From Lutraria lutraria (lineage: Eukaryota > Mollusca > Bivalvia > Venerida > Mactridae), in assembly GCA_964023205.1 (NCBI GenBank), contig OZ026833.1, positions 6,288,138 to 6,352,137 of the forward strand: a DNA stretch of 64,000 bases, given 5' to 3'. Position numbers and translations under genes: made by a program. The notes beneath the pieces are model-generated. The model saw nothing but the letters and a program-made list of their open reading frames with translations, was not told where the DNA came from and did no database searches. Below are positions 37,266 to 50,611 of the stretch, one piece after another (within the stretch, counting starts at the first letter, position 1; every line of letters starts with the position of its first letter).

Positions 37266-38132
37266 TCACTTGATCTGTCAGGGCTGAAGCACTATAATTA
37301 TGTATTCAGAAATGTATAATACTATACAATACTAAATCATAGCTGTAACCAATTGTGACAAAAGTTGGCACAAGAAAGACGATGGAAATCATTTCCTAAC
37401 CTCAATATTATTCAACTCCTGTAGAAATTATCCGTAAGGAATGCTGTTTGCAAATGATTGGTGAATATTGTTGTTGAATCAAACTTTAACACTTACATAA
37501 TTATGATTCTCTATGAACTTTACTCCTGAAATATGCTACCGGTACCTAACGGGGCATGATTAAACACAAATGGTATATTTATGAGACTTGAAATATTTTG
37601 AATTCTATACCGGGTGATGGAGCTAAGGATTGTAGTCTTTTATGTTTATCTTTATGTTTTTCTACAGTTACGGCCAGCTGTTAAATCAATCTCTCCATGT
37701 TTCAATCAATAACTTCAATAGAGATCTAGTAATAGTTACGCAGTATTTATCTCAGGTTGGATAATAAATATCCACGACAATTGACAAAATGTCAGAACCA
37801 CATAGCAACAAATGATTGTGTCCATTGTGAGGTGATGAATGGAGAAAAATTCGCCTTTAACACCCTGCCGTACCACCCTTATCCATCGTAAGTAGTGATC
37901 TTCTTAATTCAGTGGAATCTTATTTCTAAAATGATGACACTATAAGGGCAACAGGTGACACTAATGAACATCTGGGGGGAAACTGAACATGTATTTAAAT
38001 ACTTTGACACAAAAAAAACACTCAGGAGTATTTCATCCTTGAAATAACATTTGACCTTATTTTCAATGACTCACACTGGACCAAGGTATGCAATATTCAC
38101 TACATACATAGCTTACAAATGTTCACAAAAAT

Positions 38133-38303
38133 GTACAATCAAACCTGTGACCAAAGGCCACACATGGGAAAGAAAAAATAAGGCCTATATTGATAGTTGG
38201 CCTTTATTCAGAGGGCATTTCATTCTAAATCATTAATGACAGATCTTAAACCAATGGCCTTCATTCACTTAGAGGTGGCCACTCACACAGGTGTGACAAG
38301 AGA
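38133..38303 (-). mobile_element. CAGTCAAAC-type foldback element
   Basis: Both ends visible: acaatcaaacctgtgacc at the left and gtggccactcacacaggtgtgac at the right. Internal 'ggcctatattga', 'ggcctttattcaga' and 'ggccttcattca' motifs match the other copies in reverse orientation. Confidence 0.6.
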
Positions 38304-39401
38304 TGTGGGTTCTTCCAGCCCATTGTGAAAGTCACACCGTAAAGACTAGCTTTCTCGAAAGTGAGACTCACCCCTGTCAGAAAGTTTTTTGTATGTAACA
38401 AACTATTCATGAACTAACACACAGTCAAACACAGACCACATGCACTCAGATAGATGACAAACATAACTCTTTAACTTTTATTACAATCCATCATAATAAT
38501 AGAGTGCTTTGATAGATTTATTGCCCAATTAATTAATGACTGCCATGATGATTTTATATTTTAAAATTAATGCATCTGAGTTTGCATCACTGCTATAATT
38601 GGTATAGTGTCACATTATAAATATGTGTAAACTTAAAGTAACAAAATCTAGTTAAAGGAATTAATTTGCCATTTGTTTTTAATATGAGATGTATCATCTT
38701 CCAAAGCCAAACTTGACCAGGTCCCTAGTATATATAAAACTTAAGATCGGTCGCCCAGCTCAAATCTGATATCTTGTTGTGTTCCTTTTTTATTATTATG
38801 ATCAGGCTAAAGTAATATTATTGATACATTAGCCTGACAACATAATTGATTTAAATTATATATTCGTGCATATAAACACACCAATCATACCTTAAGAAAG
38901 GACCATTAATGATGTAAGACTGATTGTCTCTTTCTTTTCTTAAATTTAACAACATGGAATATTTTGAAAAAAAAAAACATAACTTCATTCATATTCACCA
39001 AATACCGGTATTATACCATTGAAATAGCTTAGAACATGAAATATAACATGGTTTTATATGTTTCCCTTCATATTTTAACATTTCATTTTATCCTACAAGT
39101 AACATTTTAAGCCAAATATAGAATATATTCAACCTTGCGTCATAAATCTGCGTGTCATGAGCAAGCAACAAGGAAGGAACATTATGACATGAAAAAACAA
39201 CAACAGTAGAAATTTTTACTAGACTATCGTAGGGTCTAATAAGTCTGTGAAAGTCGCCTAGACCCTTTTCCCAGAGGTGGTGTTGTTGATGAGTTTCCAG
39301 TGATCAAGGTCGGGCAAGACAGAGTTTTATCAGTTTTCTTAAGTAGGGTCAGAGGTGTTCTTGGCATAAACATCTTTAGGATGTTTGATCTGACCAAATG
39401 G

Positions 39402-39529
39402 TTCTGCCGGGTATGTCAGACAAATTCTGTTTGTTAGAAATCTTTCACCATAAGGACTAATTGAGTTCTGCCGGGTATGTCAGACAAATTCTGTTTGTTA
39501 GAAATCTTTCACCATAAGGACTAATTGAG
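39402..39529 (+). repeat. Exact 64-bp tandem duplication
   Basis: 39402-39465 (starting ttctgccgggtatgtcagac) is repeated base for base at 39466-39529. Identity means a recent event. Confidence 0.95.
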
Positions 39530-40197
39530 CATTTTGAGGCAGCATTGAACATTAAGTACAAGTATCATCAAAATTCATGCTGCATTAGGAAACTCATATT
39601 GTGAAAACTAGGGCCGAGAGCAATTTCTAATATTGAACATATTTAATGACCCCTATTTTAGGCCTTCAGCAGAAATGAGTCTTTAATTAGCTAATTCACG
39701 TACCCCAGCACAATAGTCAAAATTCCTTGAACCCCTTTATAATTTGGCCCCGACAATGTCATCAATAACTTGATCGAATCAACAAGGTGACACACTCAGG
39801 AACAAATTAGCCCCTCATGCGATCAACAGATAAAATCCTTCAAATTTTCAATCTGTAATTGGTCACTTGAAAGCAAGCCATGGACATTTTCCTTAATTTT
39901 CAAATACTTCAAAATTATTGAAATCCTTTGTGCGGAAATTGAGAATGTTTTTCGTCTGAATTACCCTCATTGTTGCGGTCATTTTATGGTAGTTATCTCC
40001 ACACTTGTCATTACCATCAATTAGGGGTCACAATGACTATTTATGGGGCACAATGCCCCAAGCAATTGATCATACATAATTCTTCTTTGCTGTTTTTTGC
40101 AGATTTAAAAAAAAGAAAAAAATTAACAAAAAAAAATAATTTTCAAACTACTTGTTGACACAGATATGGAAAGCTTTTTACAGAATCTTTAAAAAAG

Positions 40198-40275
40198 ATT
40201 TTTCTAGTGGAATCCACTGGAATTCCAGTGAAATTCAGGTGAAGATTCTTGTGGAATTCCAGCAGAATTCTGAAA
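40198..40275 (+). repeat. Degenerate ggaattcca-rich repeat
   Basis: tggaatccactggaattcca, gtggaattccagcagaattc and variants recur within about 80 bp. GAATTC palindromes make it self-complementary. Confidence 0.55.
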
Positions 40276-41131
40276 ACGATTTTTACTAGGGTAAGACAGT
40301 ATATTTGCTCAGATAATCAATTAAAGAAATACAATGTATAGGGAAATAAAGAAGCAAATGCCCCCAGTGGCAGCTTGACTTCACCTCATACAGACTGATA
40401 GACAGACAAGGTAATCACTATACGTCCCACATCACATGATGTCGGGGCATAAAAACAGATATTGATCTATAAGTCTCTTCAGGTGGAAACACCATGCATG
40501 CAGAATTTCAATTATTAGTTCTGCATCGATTTTCTTCTGCATGGCTGCATTGGCTCAATAAGTAACGATCATTCCCCGGAAATGCATTTTCTACTTCAAT
40601 TTTTTGTAAATAATGCAATGTCATGGTGTTAATTAGTCTCGTACACCATAAAACATGATACAAGGAGATTGTTACATTAAACTTGCACAGTCAGATAGTT
40701 GTGTTTAGCGATTAAGATCACTAGAAGACTAGCCAATAAAGATATTTTTCTGCTGGATCGACTAATTGGTAGTTAATGGGGGCTCCTATTAATCTGCAAT
40801 TTTGACAGTTTTCAAAACGAGTGAAAGATAATTAGTTAGTTTCAAATTTGTTCATATGTTGATCATGAATTCAAAAGCTTTTTTAAAAATATTTTTTCCA
40901 AGGTAGTAAATCAAAGTTTGAATATAATTTTCTTTGGTTTGGTTGATTTTGACATCTCCCGGTAATACAAGTTAAGCAAAAACTGGGCTCATCAGCACAG
41001 AAAGCTACCAACGGTATTTACAAAGAGCTCAGAAAAGAAAGAAGTTGAGTATACAACTTGGGGTAGACTTTTAATGCTTTAACTGTCTGATAAGACATCA
41101 TTAATACCCATTTGAATGAACATATGCAATT

Positions 41132-41277
41132 ACAGTCAAACTTGTTTTAATGGACACCTCTGAATAAAGGCCACTCTTTGAAACCCATCACTGATAATTT
41201 AGAACAAAATGACCTCCATATAAAGGTCACATACTGTCTTTTCCCAAGGGTGGTATTTGTTCACAGGTTTTACTATA
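41132..41277 (+). mobile_element. CAGTCAAAC-type foldback element, complete
   Basis: Best-preserved copy: left end acagtcaaacttgttttaat, right end gttcacaggttttactatat, about 146 bp. It contains cctctgaataaaggcc, aatttagaacaaaatgacct and cccaagggtgg as in other copies. Confidence 0.7.
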
Positions 41278-41865
41278 TACACTTAATAAAAGCAAGAAGC
41301 AAACCACACACATATCTAATTCAGATAAATAAACTGAAATTCAAAGCTTATACTCATTTAAGAAGTATTTATCACCAATGCATAGGAAACCAAATACTAA
41401 CCACACAAAAAAATAAACAACAACAATGGATGTGCAACTTCAGCCAACTTAATAACTTTCTACCTCAGTAAAAACACCATTTTAACCTTAGATCCAGACA
41501 TATTCATCAACTGATGGCAAACAGAAAAACTCGACTTGTGCACTATAAATAATTTATAAAACACATTCCTTAAACCAATCTAACCAGTTTTATTTAGCAA
41601 GATGGATTTGGACCATTCATCATTTGTTGCATGATACAAAACGATATAAATGGGAATTTTTTGGCAGTAAATTATAACTTTAGGCATCGGTTGATATGAA
41701 ACAGAATCGTCCAAATCCTGTACCGTCTAACCTGTGTTAGCTGACACCTACGAACCTGTGCGTTAAGGTAATTCCTTTAGAACCATCATTGATTACTACT
41801 CCTGTATCTTAAAATATCCATACAGAAGAATAAATAGAAGCATTTAGAACAAATCAGAAATAACA

Positions 41866-42062
41866 AGCATGAGTCTCACCCCTGTGAGTTCAAATCCCAC
41901 CAGAGACAAAATTTATGTCTTAAAGCTAGGGAACTGTCCAGCTAGCTTATGTAAGGTCGGTAGTTAACGCCAGGTGAACGCCTGGGCTCTTCCTCCACTG
42001 TAAAAGCCGGAATACTTGCTGAACGACCAAGGCTGTTGGCGCAGCGTTTAATCCCAAAGAAA
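41866..42062 (+). mobile_element. SINE family 1, near complete, plus
   Basis: Contains gtgagttcaaatcccaccag (B box), actgtccagctagcttatgt, aaggtcggtagttaac, gcctgggctcttcctccact and gttggcgcagcgtttaatcc. It is the reference for interpreting the 69-bp array: one copy each of the body blocks that are amplified at 20089-21261. Confidence 0.75.
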
Positions 42063-42463
42063 ACAATTAATTTCATCGGAATGGAATGTTCAAAATTTAC
42101 AATCGAATAACATAGAATAGTTATTCAAAGAGTTACAGCCCTTGGATATACAATCACATATAAAGATAAACCAAGTCTACTTCTATGAAAATAACCAGTT
42201 TCAGAATAAAGCATTGTGATTGGTCAATTTCATGAACCAGTCTAAATATTAACTAATCATATACCTTAATACTATAAAACCAGAGGTCTTGCAAGTTTTT
42301 ACCGGTATTCTCAGAAAACTGGACATTTGGCTAAGTCTGGAAGGGGTCCAGTTGTTAGGGGTTTAACAGTATACAGTACAACTTCTGCAATATTGGCCAT
42401 TGTTTAGAGGTTGTTGCTTTACAGAGGTTAAATTTACAGTTAATATCAATTGGGGAAATTTTG

Positions 42464-42650
42464 AAGGTGTTGTTCTAGAGAGGTTGTTGTTCTACAGAGG
42501 GCCGTACTAGAGAGGTTGTTGTTATACAGAGGGCCGTACTAGAGAGGTTGTTGTTCTACAGAGGGCCGTACTAGAGAGGTTGTTGTTCTACAGAGGGCCG
42601 TACTAGAGAGGTTGTTGTTCTACAGAGGGCCACTCTGGAGAGGTTGTACT
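42464..42650 (+). repeat. 32-bp minisatellite, about 5 copies
   Basis: Unit agagaggttgttgttctaca + gagggccgtact, almost identical copies, preceded by a decayed half-unit (42400-42430). One unit has gttgttgttatac instead of gttgttgttctac. Confidence 0.9.
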
Positions 42651-43408
42651 GTATATCTAAAAGCTAACAGGATTGAACAGGCAATACAGTCTGTCTTGTC
42701 AAAAACAAATTAATGTCATGATTATTTTTATTTCTTGATATTTTCAGAACATGAAACATATACATAAAGAAGCTAGACTGAAGACGGTCTCCATATCCTA
42801 GCATCATAATTAAATTAGCAATGAAACTCAATGAGATTTTATTGACTTAAAAGGAAGCGTTATTCATAATATCGCCCAATCAAAATCATTGTTTTTCTCC
42901 AGCATTACATGCTTCAAATATTGACAACTATTTCCCTACAGATAAAACAAGATTGCCCTTAAACATTCAAACATTTCTTCAATTTAATGCATCCTACATC
43001 TTAATTATCTGACCGAATCATTTTTCAAATTAACAAAATATTAAATTTTTATTACATAAGGTATAACATGATGGCGGCTCTTTTGCCGCAGCATTGTATG
43101 CAAGGTTCAGACATGTTTGAACATGAATTTAAAATGATTCATCGACATAGCAAAGTACATTTAAGGCCATCACTGAGGAGATAAGTGTTTTGTAGGACTC
43201 AAGATTTCTTATAGATGATATATTGTATAAATTATGAGATTGATACTAAACAGCAATGGAATGTTCAATCGAAAAACATAATAGAACATAGATAGCTAAA
43301 GTAGTGGAGGCTGCTTGGACACTGTGCTTGGTAATTTAAAAACTTCAACTGTATGCCTTTCTAAGGTTTTTGCATGATGATAAGTCCTTGGGTGATTAAG
43401 ATTAACCA

Positions 43409-44306
43409 TGTGTAAGTTTCTCACTTTAATGTTTGCCCTATAGGTGTGAGTATCTCACTTCTAAAGTTTGCCCTGTGTGAGTTTCTCACTTCTAAAGTTT
43501 GCCCTGCGTGAGTTTCTCACATCTATAGTAAAAGTTTGCCCTGTGTGAGTTTCTCACTTCTATAGTAAAAGTTTGCCCAGTGTGAGTTTCTCACTTCTAT
43601 AGTAAAAGTTTGCCCAGTGTGAATTTCTCACTTCTACAGTAAAAGTTTGTGCTGTGTGAATTTCTCACTTCTAAGGTTTGCCCAGTGTGAGTTTCTCACT
43701 TCTACAGTAAAAGTTTGCCCTGTGTGAGTTTCTCACTTCTAAAGTTTGCCCTGTGTGAGTTTCTCACTTCTATAGTAAAAGCTTGCCCAGTGTGAGTTTC
43801 TCACTTCTAAAGTTTGCCCTGTGTGAGTTTCTCACTTATATAGTAAAAGTTTGCCCTGTGTGAGTTTCTCACTTCTAAAGTTTGCCCTGTGTGAGTTTCT
43901 CATTTCTATAGTAAAAGCTTGCCCAGTGTGAGTTTCTCACTTCTATAGTAAAAGTTTGCCTTGTGTGAGTTTCTCACTTCTATAGTAAAAGTTTGTCCTG
44001 TGTGAGTTTCTCACTTCTATAGTAAAAGTTTGCCCTGTGTGAGTTTCTTACTTCTATAATAAAAGTTTGCCCTGTGTGAGTTTCTAACTTCTATAGTAAA
44101 AGTTTGCCCAGTGTGAATTTCTCACTTCTCAAGTTTGCCCTGTGTGAGTTTCTCACTTCTAAAGTTTGCCCAGTGTGAGTTTCTCACTTCTATAGTAAAA
44201 GTTTGCCCTGTGTGAGTTTCTCACTTCTATAGTAAAAGCTTGCCCAGTGTGAATTTTTCACTTCTACAGTAAAAGTTTGCCCAGTGTGAATTTCTCACTT
44301 CTAAAG
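43409..44306 (+). repeat. Two-length (31/37-bp) minisatellite, about 26 copies
   Basis: Short unit aaagtttgccctgtgtgagt + ttctcacttct (31 bp). The long unit adds atagta (37 bp). Lengths are interspersed irregularly. Every unit contains the hairpin GTGAG-ttt-CTCAC. Divergent first units sit at 43409-43480. Confidence 0.92.
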
Positions 44307-45104
44307 TCTATCTATCTATATTTTGATCCTGCCTAACTCCCCGGGTATTACTGGCAGCTGCGCGTCACTGCAAGAAAAAGTTAAAAGACAAAGTGAGTGC
44401 AGTAAAAGATGACAGCATGTCACCACGTGAGAATTAAAGTTTGCCATGAGTGAGTACCTCACTTTTTCTTCCTCGACATGCTAGGTTCTTAATTATACCA
44501 CAATTAGTCATAACTGCACAATAACAATGCAATGATCAGACGCCACTAAATGAGCAAATAGTGTCAGTTTCAGTGTGATTTATGAGTCTCTAACCACATT
44601 TCATTTTGTCTGTAAAAGTATATAAAACAAGTATGACCTTGAGCCCCCTCATGAATAATGTATTATTGTAATAATCAAACAGACAGGTTCATTATGGCAA
44701 AGTAATATAACTAAATATTATACTACTCCAAAATTATTACGTTTTAACATCAGTTCACCAGACCATGGATCAGGCGTCACATCGAAAAACCGCAAAATGC
44801 TAATATAACTCACTAAAATTGTTTACCCAGTCATCATGGGAAAAAAATAAAAGGTTAATACATTGTTCAACAAAAATCAAACAAGCAATTATTCAACTAA
44901 TAATTGTAAATGTTACGACCCATCCTGCAGCATGCCATCAATTAATTATTTATCAATTAAGTCATTATATTCCTGATTCATTTAACATCAAAACAAGCAA
45001 GACTAAACTGTAGAAGAACTTCGTTACAATGAAATCCAGGACCCTGGGTTATTTTATCTCCCCATTCCAATTTATTTTATCCTGCCCATTCCGATATTCG
45101 ACAT

Positions 45105-45375
45105 CTACGATGTTCATTCAGAACCACCCAGTGGGAGAAGAAACAGGGAACCAGGCACTTATATCCTACTCATATTACAAACAGATTTTCCTGAGTCTTT
45201 ACCGTGCTCGGTGTAAAGCACCAATACACATCTTGCCGTTTTTTCCAGTGACTTTCTTAACAAACTTGGCTTGGTAGTGGGATGAAGACACCATCTCAGA
45301 GCCGCTCCAGAGAAAGGGGAGATAAGATACAGGAGAACCAGGCATTTATATCCCCGCTCTTTTCAAACAGTTCCG
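45105..45375 (-). mobile_element. Two adjacent partial SINE family 2 copies, minus
   Basis: 45105-45290 carries gtgtaaagcaccaatacaca and gcttggtagtgggatgaaga. It is followed directly by a second 5' block, ctcagagccgctccagagaa, ggggagataagatacaggag, at 45291-45375. This is either tandem insertion or an internal duplication. Confidence 0.65.
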
Positions 45376-45902
45376 GAATAGTCTCAAGATGTCAAAAAGT
45401 GAAAATAGTATTTTATTTATCTTTCTAATAATGAAAGTCTGAAACATAAAAGAAAATTTGTCACAAAGATACTAATTTTTTTTCAAAAGCATTACTATTC
45501 ATTTTAAATGTTTAAAAAAAATCTTACCAAAATATCAGCCAAACAGTTATAATATTTCTGTATTTAATTCCCCAACGACACACACAAACATTAATTTATT
45601 CTGAAAAAATATCCTCCTAAATTCCCCTAACTTCAATGCACAGTGGTAAATTTCAAGTCCACACAACTTATAGACTACCAAAGATAAACTAAACAACTTA
45701 AATCCTTCACAGGAGAGATAACAACATCAAAAAACAAACTTCTAAACATACCCAATTTTTAGGACTTTCAAATATTTGATAATACCGTAAATTGTCACAT
45801 TAACACAGTGACAGTTTTATAAATGTTTAACCCAGGATTATAAGGTTCAATGATTTTAACTATTGGGCAAGAAAGTCAACATAGCATATGAGTTCTAATT
45901 CC

Positions 45903-46148
45903 TTATTTGGGTTTAACGCTGGTTACGAACAATTATTCAGTTATATAAGGAGTCCGATTCACGAAAACAGTTTTCCTGGACTGTATTCTAACCTGTAACA
46001 AGGTTCCGGCCACTTCTAAAAATGTGGAGTAAAATCGACATTGTTATCAAACATTCATGGAAGGGTATGACCTGCTGCGACCGGGAATTGAACCTGGGTC
46101 ACCATATTACAAATCCATTGCACTAACCACTGGACCCTGACCGCGGCA
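45903..46148 (-). mobile_element. SINE family 3, full length with intact pol III boxes, minus
   Basis: On the minus strand the head reads gtccagtggttagtgcaatg (A box), then ccaggttcaattcccggtcg (B box GGTTCAATTCC, a perfect consensus match). The body ends with ccaggaaaactg, gttatataactgaataatt and gcgttaaacccaaat. This is the best candidate in the window for a SINE whose internal promoter could still work. Confidence 0.8.
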
Positions 46149-47517
46149 TCAATTCCGTACAAAAGTTGAAAAATATCATATGAATTAACCAATCAGTCAT
46201 CTACAAACATAAGTAACTCAACAGGAGCGTATCCAGTGATACTAACTTATGCATGTGCGTAACATCAATTAGAAAAGTGAAAATATAAATATGGTCAAAA
46301 TCGTATCTTAGTCTAAACGTTAATCAGTTCTACCTTGTGTTCATAACATTCATTCAATGTTGGTTATACACAGCCCGGTCCAGATAATCAACACATTCGC
46401 CAAAAAATATGTTCCGCTAAAATGATCGATACAACGGTACGACAAAAGGCGACACCTGAGAAAACATGGGAGATATTTACACAGACTTTAATCTGATTAT
46501 AAAACATCCCAATACACATATTTACAATCAAGCACTTTTACTTAATAAGGCAGGACATCCTGGATGTACACAATATGCAGAGATTACCCCAATCATCTTT
46601 TATTTATCTATTACATAATTTATTACCATCTAATACACAAGAAGATATATTTTGCTGAGTATATAAAACAAATACTTGGTTATTTTACCTTATCTATAAG
46701 TCTAGAAATCAACCATAATATGCTTCATAAGGTAAATATACTTTTCTTTCTCCTGATATCGGACGTCTTTGAAAAAAATCCCCTAAAAATTTGACTGAAT
46801 CAGAATTTACAGAAACCATAAAACTTAAGGATTTTAGTTTTTTAACGGAAGTTACTTGATCTTTTATAAGACTGTTATTACAATGTTCAGTTGAAAATTT
46901 GTATATCCGCTGCCCTCTCTCAACCAATCAATGTCACTGAGTAATTCTTTCCCTCAGGTTTCAAAATACACCCATGAAATACAAATAAATCAGAAATTAT
47001 TAATTAACTTTATTAAAAAGTATTATTAACAATAATAAGGCATATAATGTAACTCATAAATTAATTAAAGTATTCCCTGCGAAATATCATATATATATTT
47101 ACCCTTTAGTATATATCATATAATATTCATATAAAGTCATTTACCGTTTACTTCTTTTTACTGGATACAAGAAATAATTTATTTCATATTTTGTGCAAAC
47201 TTTCTATATTCTTTGTATAAATAAATAGACTTTAAAGAACAATTCAAAACAATTAGAAATTTGAAACACAATAAATACTCTTTACAATATAAATATCTTG
47301 TTCATACAATTCGTAATCAATAAATACCAATGAATTTCAACAATGGGTACAATACACAGGTTTATTTACAATAACAATAGTTGAACAAAGGGCTATAGGT
47401 TTAAAATATGTTCATTTCCTCCTGACAAAATTGACCTCCAACCTGTGATATCAAATCGTATAAGGCCAAAGAAAAGAATTATAACACATAATCATTTATT
47501 TATTTATTTGAGCACTA

Positions 47518-47690
47518 ATTTGGGTTTAATGCCATTTTTTAACAATTTTTCAATTAAATACAATGGTGATCAACCAGACAAGTTTTCCTGGACGATATTC
47601 AAACCAGTGCTAACTTAATAACCCTTCCACAGGGAACTGACAACGTCTCTGCACAGTGTAGCAATACCATGTGACTCTGACATCACTAAA
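47518..47690 (-). mobile_element. SINE family 3, minus, headless
   Basis: gggtttaatgccatttttta, caagttttcctggacgatat, caaaccagtgctaactta and acagggaactgacaacgtct. Confidence 0.65.
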
Positions 47691-48184
47691 TGCATCAAAT
47701 CCAAGACGAAATTGTAAACATTTGCTCCGCTTAGAAAACGAAAATAGCGGTAAATATTTTATTTCTTCACCGATTTATATGAAACATACGCCAGTCTAAG
47801 GGGGGGAATATAAGCTTTCAATGAACTTTAGGATCTCCATCAGAAGCTAAGCCATTTTTTCCAGCACCCTGTGAAACCTTGGAATTGGTTTGTATGTGAG
47901 CAGACTACAGTGCCAAGGTTTTAGTGCATCATATTTTAAAAAAAGATTTTTATATCTTCATAATAGCTTTAAATTTTTGGGATCTATTTACCGTCTGCAG
48001 GATTCCAATAGGGGCCTGAAAGTCCTGGGGTTATACTTATCATACCAAGGACCTGACCATTTTCACATGTGTGGAAGTTGTCTAGCTGACATAATAAACC
48101 CCTGTCAAACAGCTGTTCATATTTCATGAACTATTCATGAAGTTGGCAAGAAAAGTTCAAGAAATATCAATGATTTCATGAATT

Positions 48185-48305
48185 CTTTTCCAGAGGGATA
48201 AGGATGGTCATCAGTGGACCCAGGTTAACGTCTGGGCTCTTGCTCCACTGTCGAAAAATCACTGAATAACCCTGACTGTTAGTGCAACATTAAACCCAAG
48301 CGAAA
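48185..48305 (+). mobile_element. SINE family 1, 3' half, plus
   Basis: cagtggacccaggttaacgt, ctgggctcttgctccactgt and gttagtgcaacattaaaccc match the tail of 41866-42062. An overlapping 79-codon plus frame (47890-48129) just upstream has no support. Confidence 0.65.
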
Positions 48306-48989
48306 AAATTTCAGTCATAATTATACCAAGTAGCTAATCTAACAAGTGTTCCTGGACTCTGTACCAATACTTACCTTGTTCCCCGCATGATAACTTAACA
48401 CTCATGTAAGATTGAATGCACTGTAGGAGCAAAAAATTACAATGATTGAGGCAGTGGGATTAGATTTTATCAATCTCTTGATATAATATGTATACAAGGA
48501 TTTACTGCCCCGTATAAAGGGGCAAAATATTTGCTATTATAGTAAGCGCACATAATTCTTCCAAGGACGAAAAGAAGACAATTAAATTTGTATGCAAAAA
48601 TTATTTATCAACAAACTATTTAACGATAAACATTCAGTTAGTACATATTGTTCCTGTGACAGGTTGATATTAAAATCCAATTATCGAACAATGAAATGGA
48701 ACAATAGATTTTGTTACAAAAACAATGAACAAATTAAATCAGATAAAACTCTTAAGAATTTCAAATATTTCATTCAAGATTTAAAATAATGTTGAATTTG
48801 AAAATTGGTTATAAAACTATTGCTGTACTACCAGTAATAAAAAAATTGAAAAGAATTGTTTTATAAAGATGAATTCACTGACATTCTATATGCTGTGAAA
48901 ATGATCATCAATTATATCAAGAATAAATCTCGGTCATTTTACTAAATTAAGAATCTCCAATAAAAACAAGTTGAGAAAACATGAACTCC

Positions 48990-49806
48990 AACATTATCAA
49001 AGCACTGGAAATTCACCTAATATCAAAACATTCAGTTCCAATAAAATCAAAGCACAGAAAGTTCCAATTATATGAAAGCTCTCCGATTTCCAATAAAATC
49101 ACAGCAAACAGAGGCCCAATAAAATCAAAAGTCAAGGGTTCCAATGAGTCAAAGAACAGAGAGGTCAATAAAAATCAAACTACAGATGTCCAATTAAAAA
49201 TAAAAGCACAAAGAGGTCCAATTAAATTAATGCACAGGGACTAATGAAATCAAAGCACTCAAAACGCCAATAAAATCAAAGGACAGGAAGTTCCAATATA
49301 TTCAAAACACTCAAGAAGCCTATAAAATCATAGAACAGAGGGTCCTGTAAAATCAAAGAGCAGAGAGTCCTATAAAATCAAAGCACAGAGAGTCCTATAA
49401 AATCAAAGCACAGAGTCCTGTAAATTCAAAGCACAGAGAGTCCAATAAAATCAAAGCACAGAGAGTCCTGTAAAATCAAAGCACAGAGAGTCCTATAAAA
49501 TCAAAGCACAGAGGGTCCTGTAAAATCAAAGAACAGAGAGTCCTATAAAATCAAAGTACAGAGGGTCCTGTAAAATCAAAGAACAGAGAGTCCTATAAAA
49601 TCAAAGCACAGAGGGTCCTGTAAAATCAAAGAACATAGAGTCCTATAAAATCAAAGCACAGAGGGTCCTGTAAAATCAAAGAACATAGAGTCCTATAAAA
49701 TCAAAGCACAGAGGGTCCTGTAAAATCAAAGAACAGAGAGTCCTATAAAATCAAAGCACAGAGGGTCCTGTAAAATCAAAGAACAGAGAGTCCTATAAAA
49801 TCAAAG
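48990..49806 (+). repeat. 25-bp minisatellite with 50-bp higher-order form
   Basis: Unit cagagagtcctataaaatca + aagca. 48990-49320 is degenerate (ccaataaaatcaaagcac variants). 49320-49806 is homogeneous and alternates 'gagagtcctataaaatcaaagca' with 'gagggtcctgtaaaatcaaagaa', a 50-bp dimer. The 87-codon plus frame at 48981-49244 lies in the degenerate part and is not a gene. Confidence 0.92.
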
Positions 49807-50528
49807 AAATCAGATCTCAATAAAGTTAAGACACTCAGAATTCTAATAGTCCCTGTACAAGAACATTAAGAAGAGTATTCAATTTCATCAGCTTTTATCA
49901 ATCGCAGATGATACAAGAAAACTTAAGTCATGTTGTAACCGTATATAATCAAGTTATATAACTCTTTTTGTAACAAAAGCAAAAAAAAAATGAAAGTGGA
50001 TCAAATCAGCAGAGAAATGTTATGACTAACAAAAGGAAAATGTCAATAAAACATTGGAAGACATAAATAATGATAATACTTACTTTATTTACGCTTGCAC
50101 GAATATGCTTACAAAAAACTGAGCTTTGATGTGAGAAATTAATAAAGTTCAGATCGTAATTAAATAGGGTAAAAAACTCACGTAATAGAGGTGGAGTGTA
50201 GGTGCAATAACATTAATGAAGCAGATTACTTTTCAAACCCATTTTGATACAGTCACATGATATCTTGTTAAAACTTCTAAATGAGCAGAAAATACGCATG
50301 TAAAACCATCATTAAATGCATTCAAAACTAAAAGATTTTTTTAGAATATCATAGTACAACTATAGTATTCATACTCACTCAAGAAGAGGAAATGTGGAAA
50401 GTTCAAATTCCGTAAAGGAAAAAAACTGTTAATGTCAACCAATCAAATAACAAAAAGAAAAAAAAGCCATGCAACAAAACTGGTTGTTCAGACTGGTTTA
50501 AAATGTCAGTTTCGGGCTGTTACAATTT

Positions 50529-50611
50529 GGGGGGGGGGGCTTGGCCTCCAATAATCTTAAATGTAATGCTAATTGAAAAGGGCTAAAACCGGTTCTCCCC
50601 CCCCCCCCCCC
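50529..50611. repeat. Poly-G and poly-C tracts facing each other
   Basis: 11 G at 50529-50539 and 15 C at 50597-50611, 57 bp apart, with more C-runs at about 50640. They could pair as a hairpin stem or form G-quadruplex/i-motif structures. The minus-strand 60-codon frame here (GGGGG peptide) is an artefact. Confidence 0.85.

Noticed and set aside
43070..43090. YY1-type gatggcggc motif
   Set aside because: Single short match in 64 kb with no supporting context.
43409..44306. CRISPR-like array
   Set aside because: Units are contiguous with no unique spacers, in a eukaryotic intron; a minisatellite.
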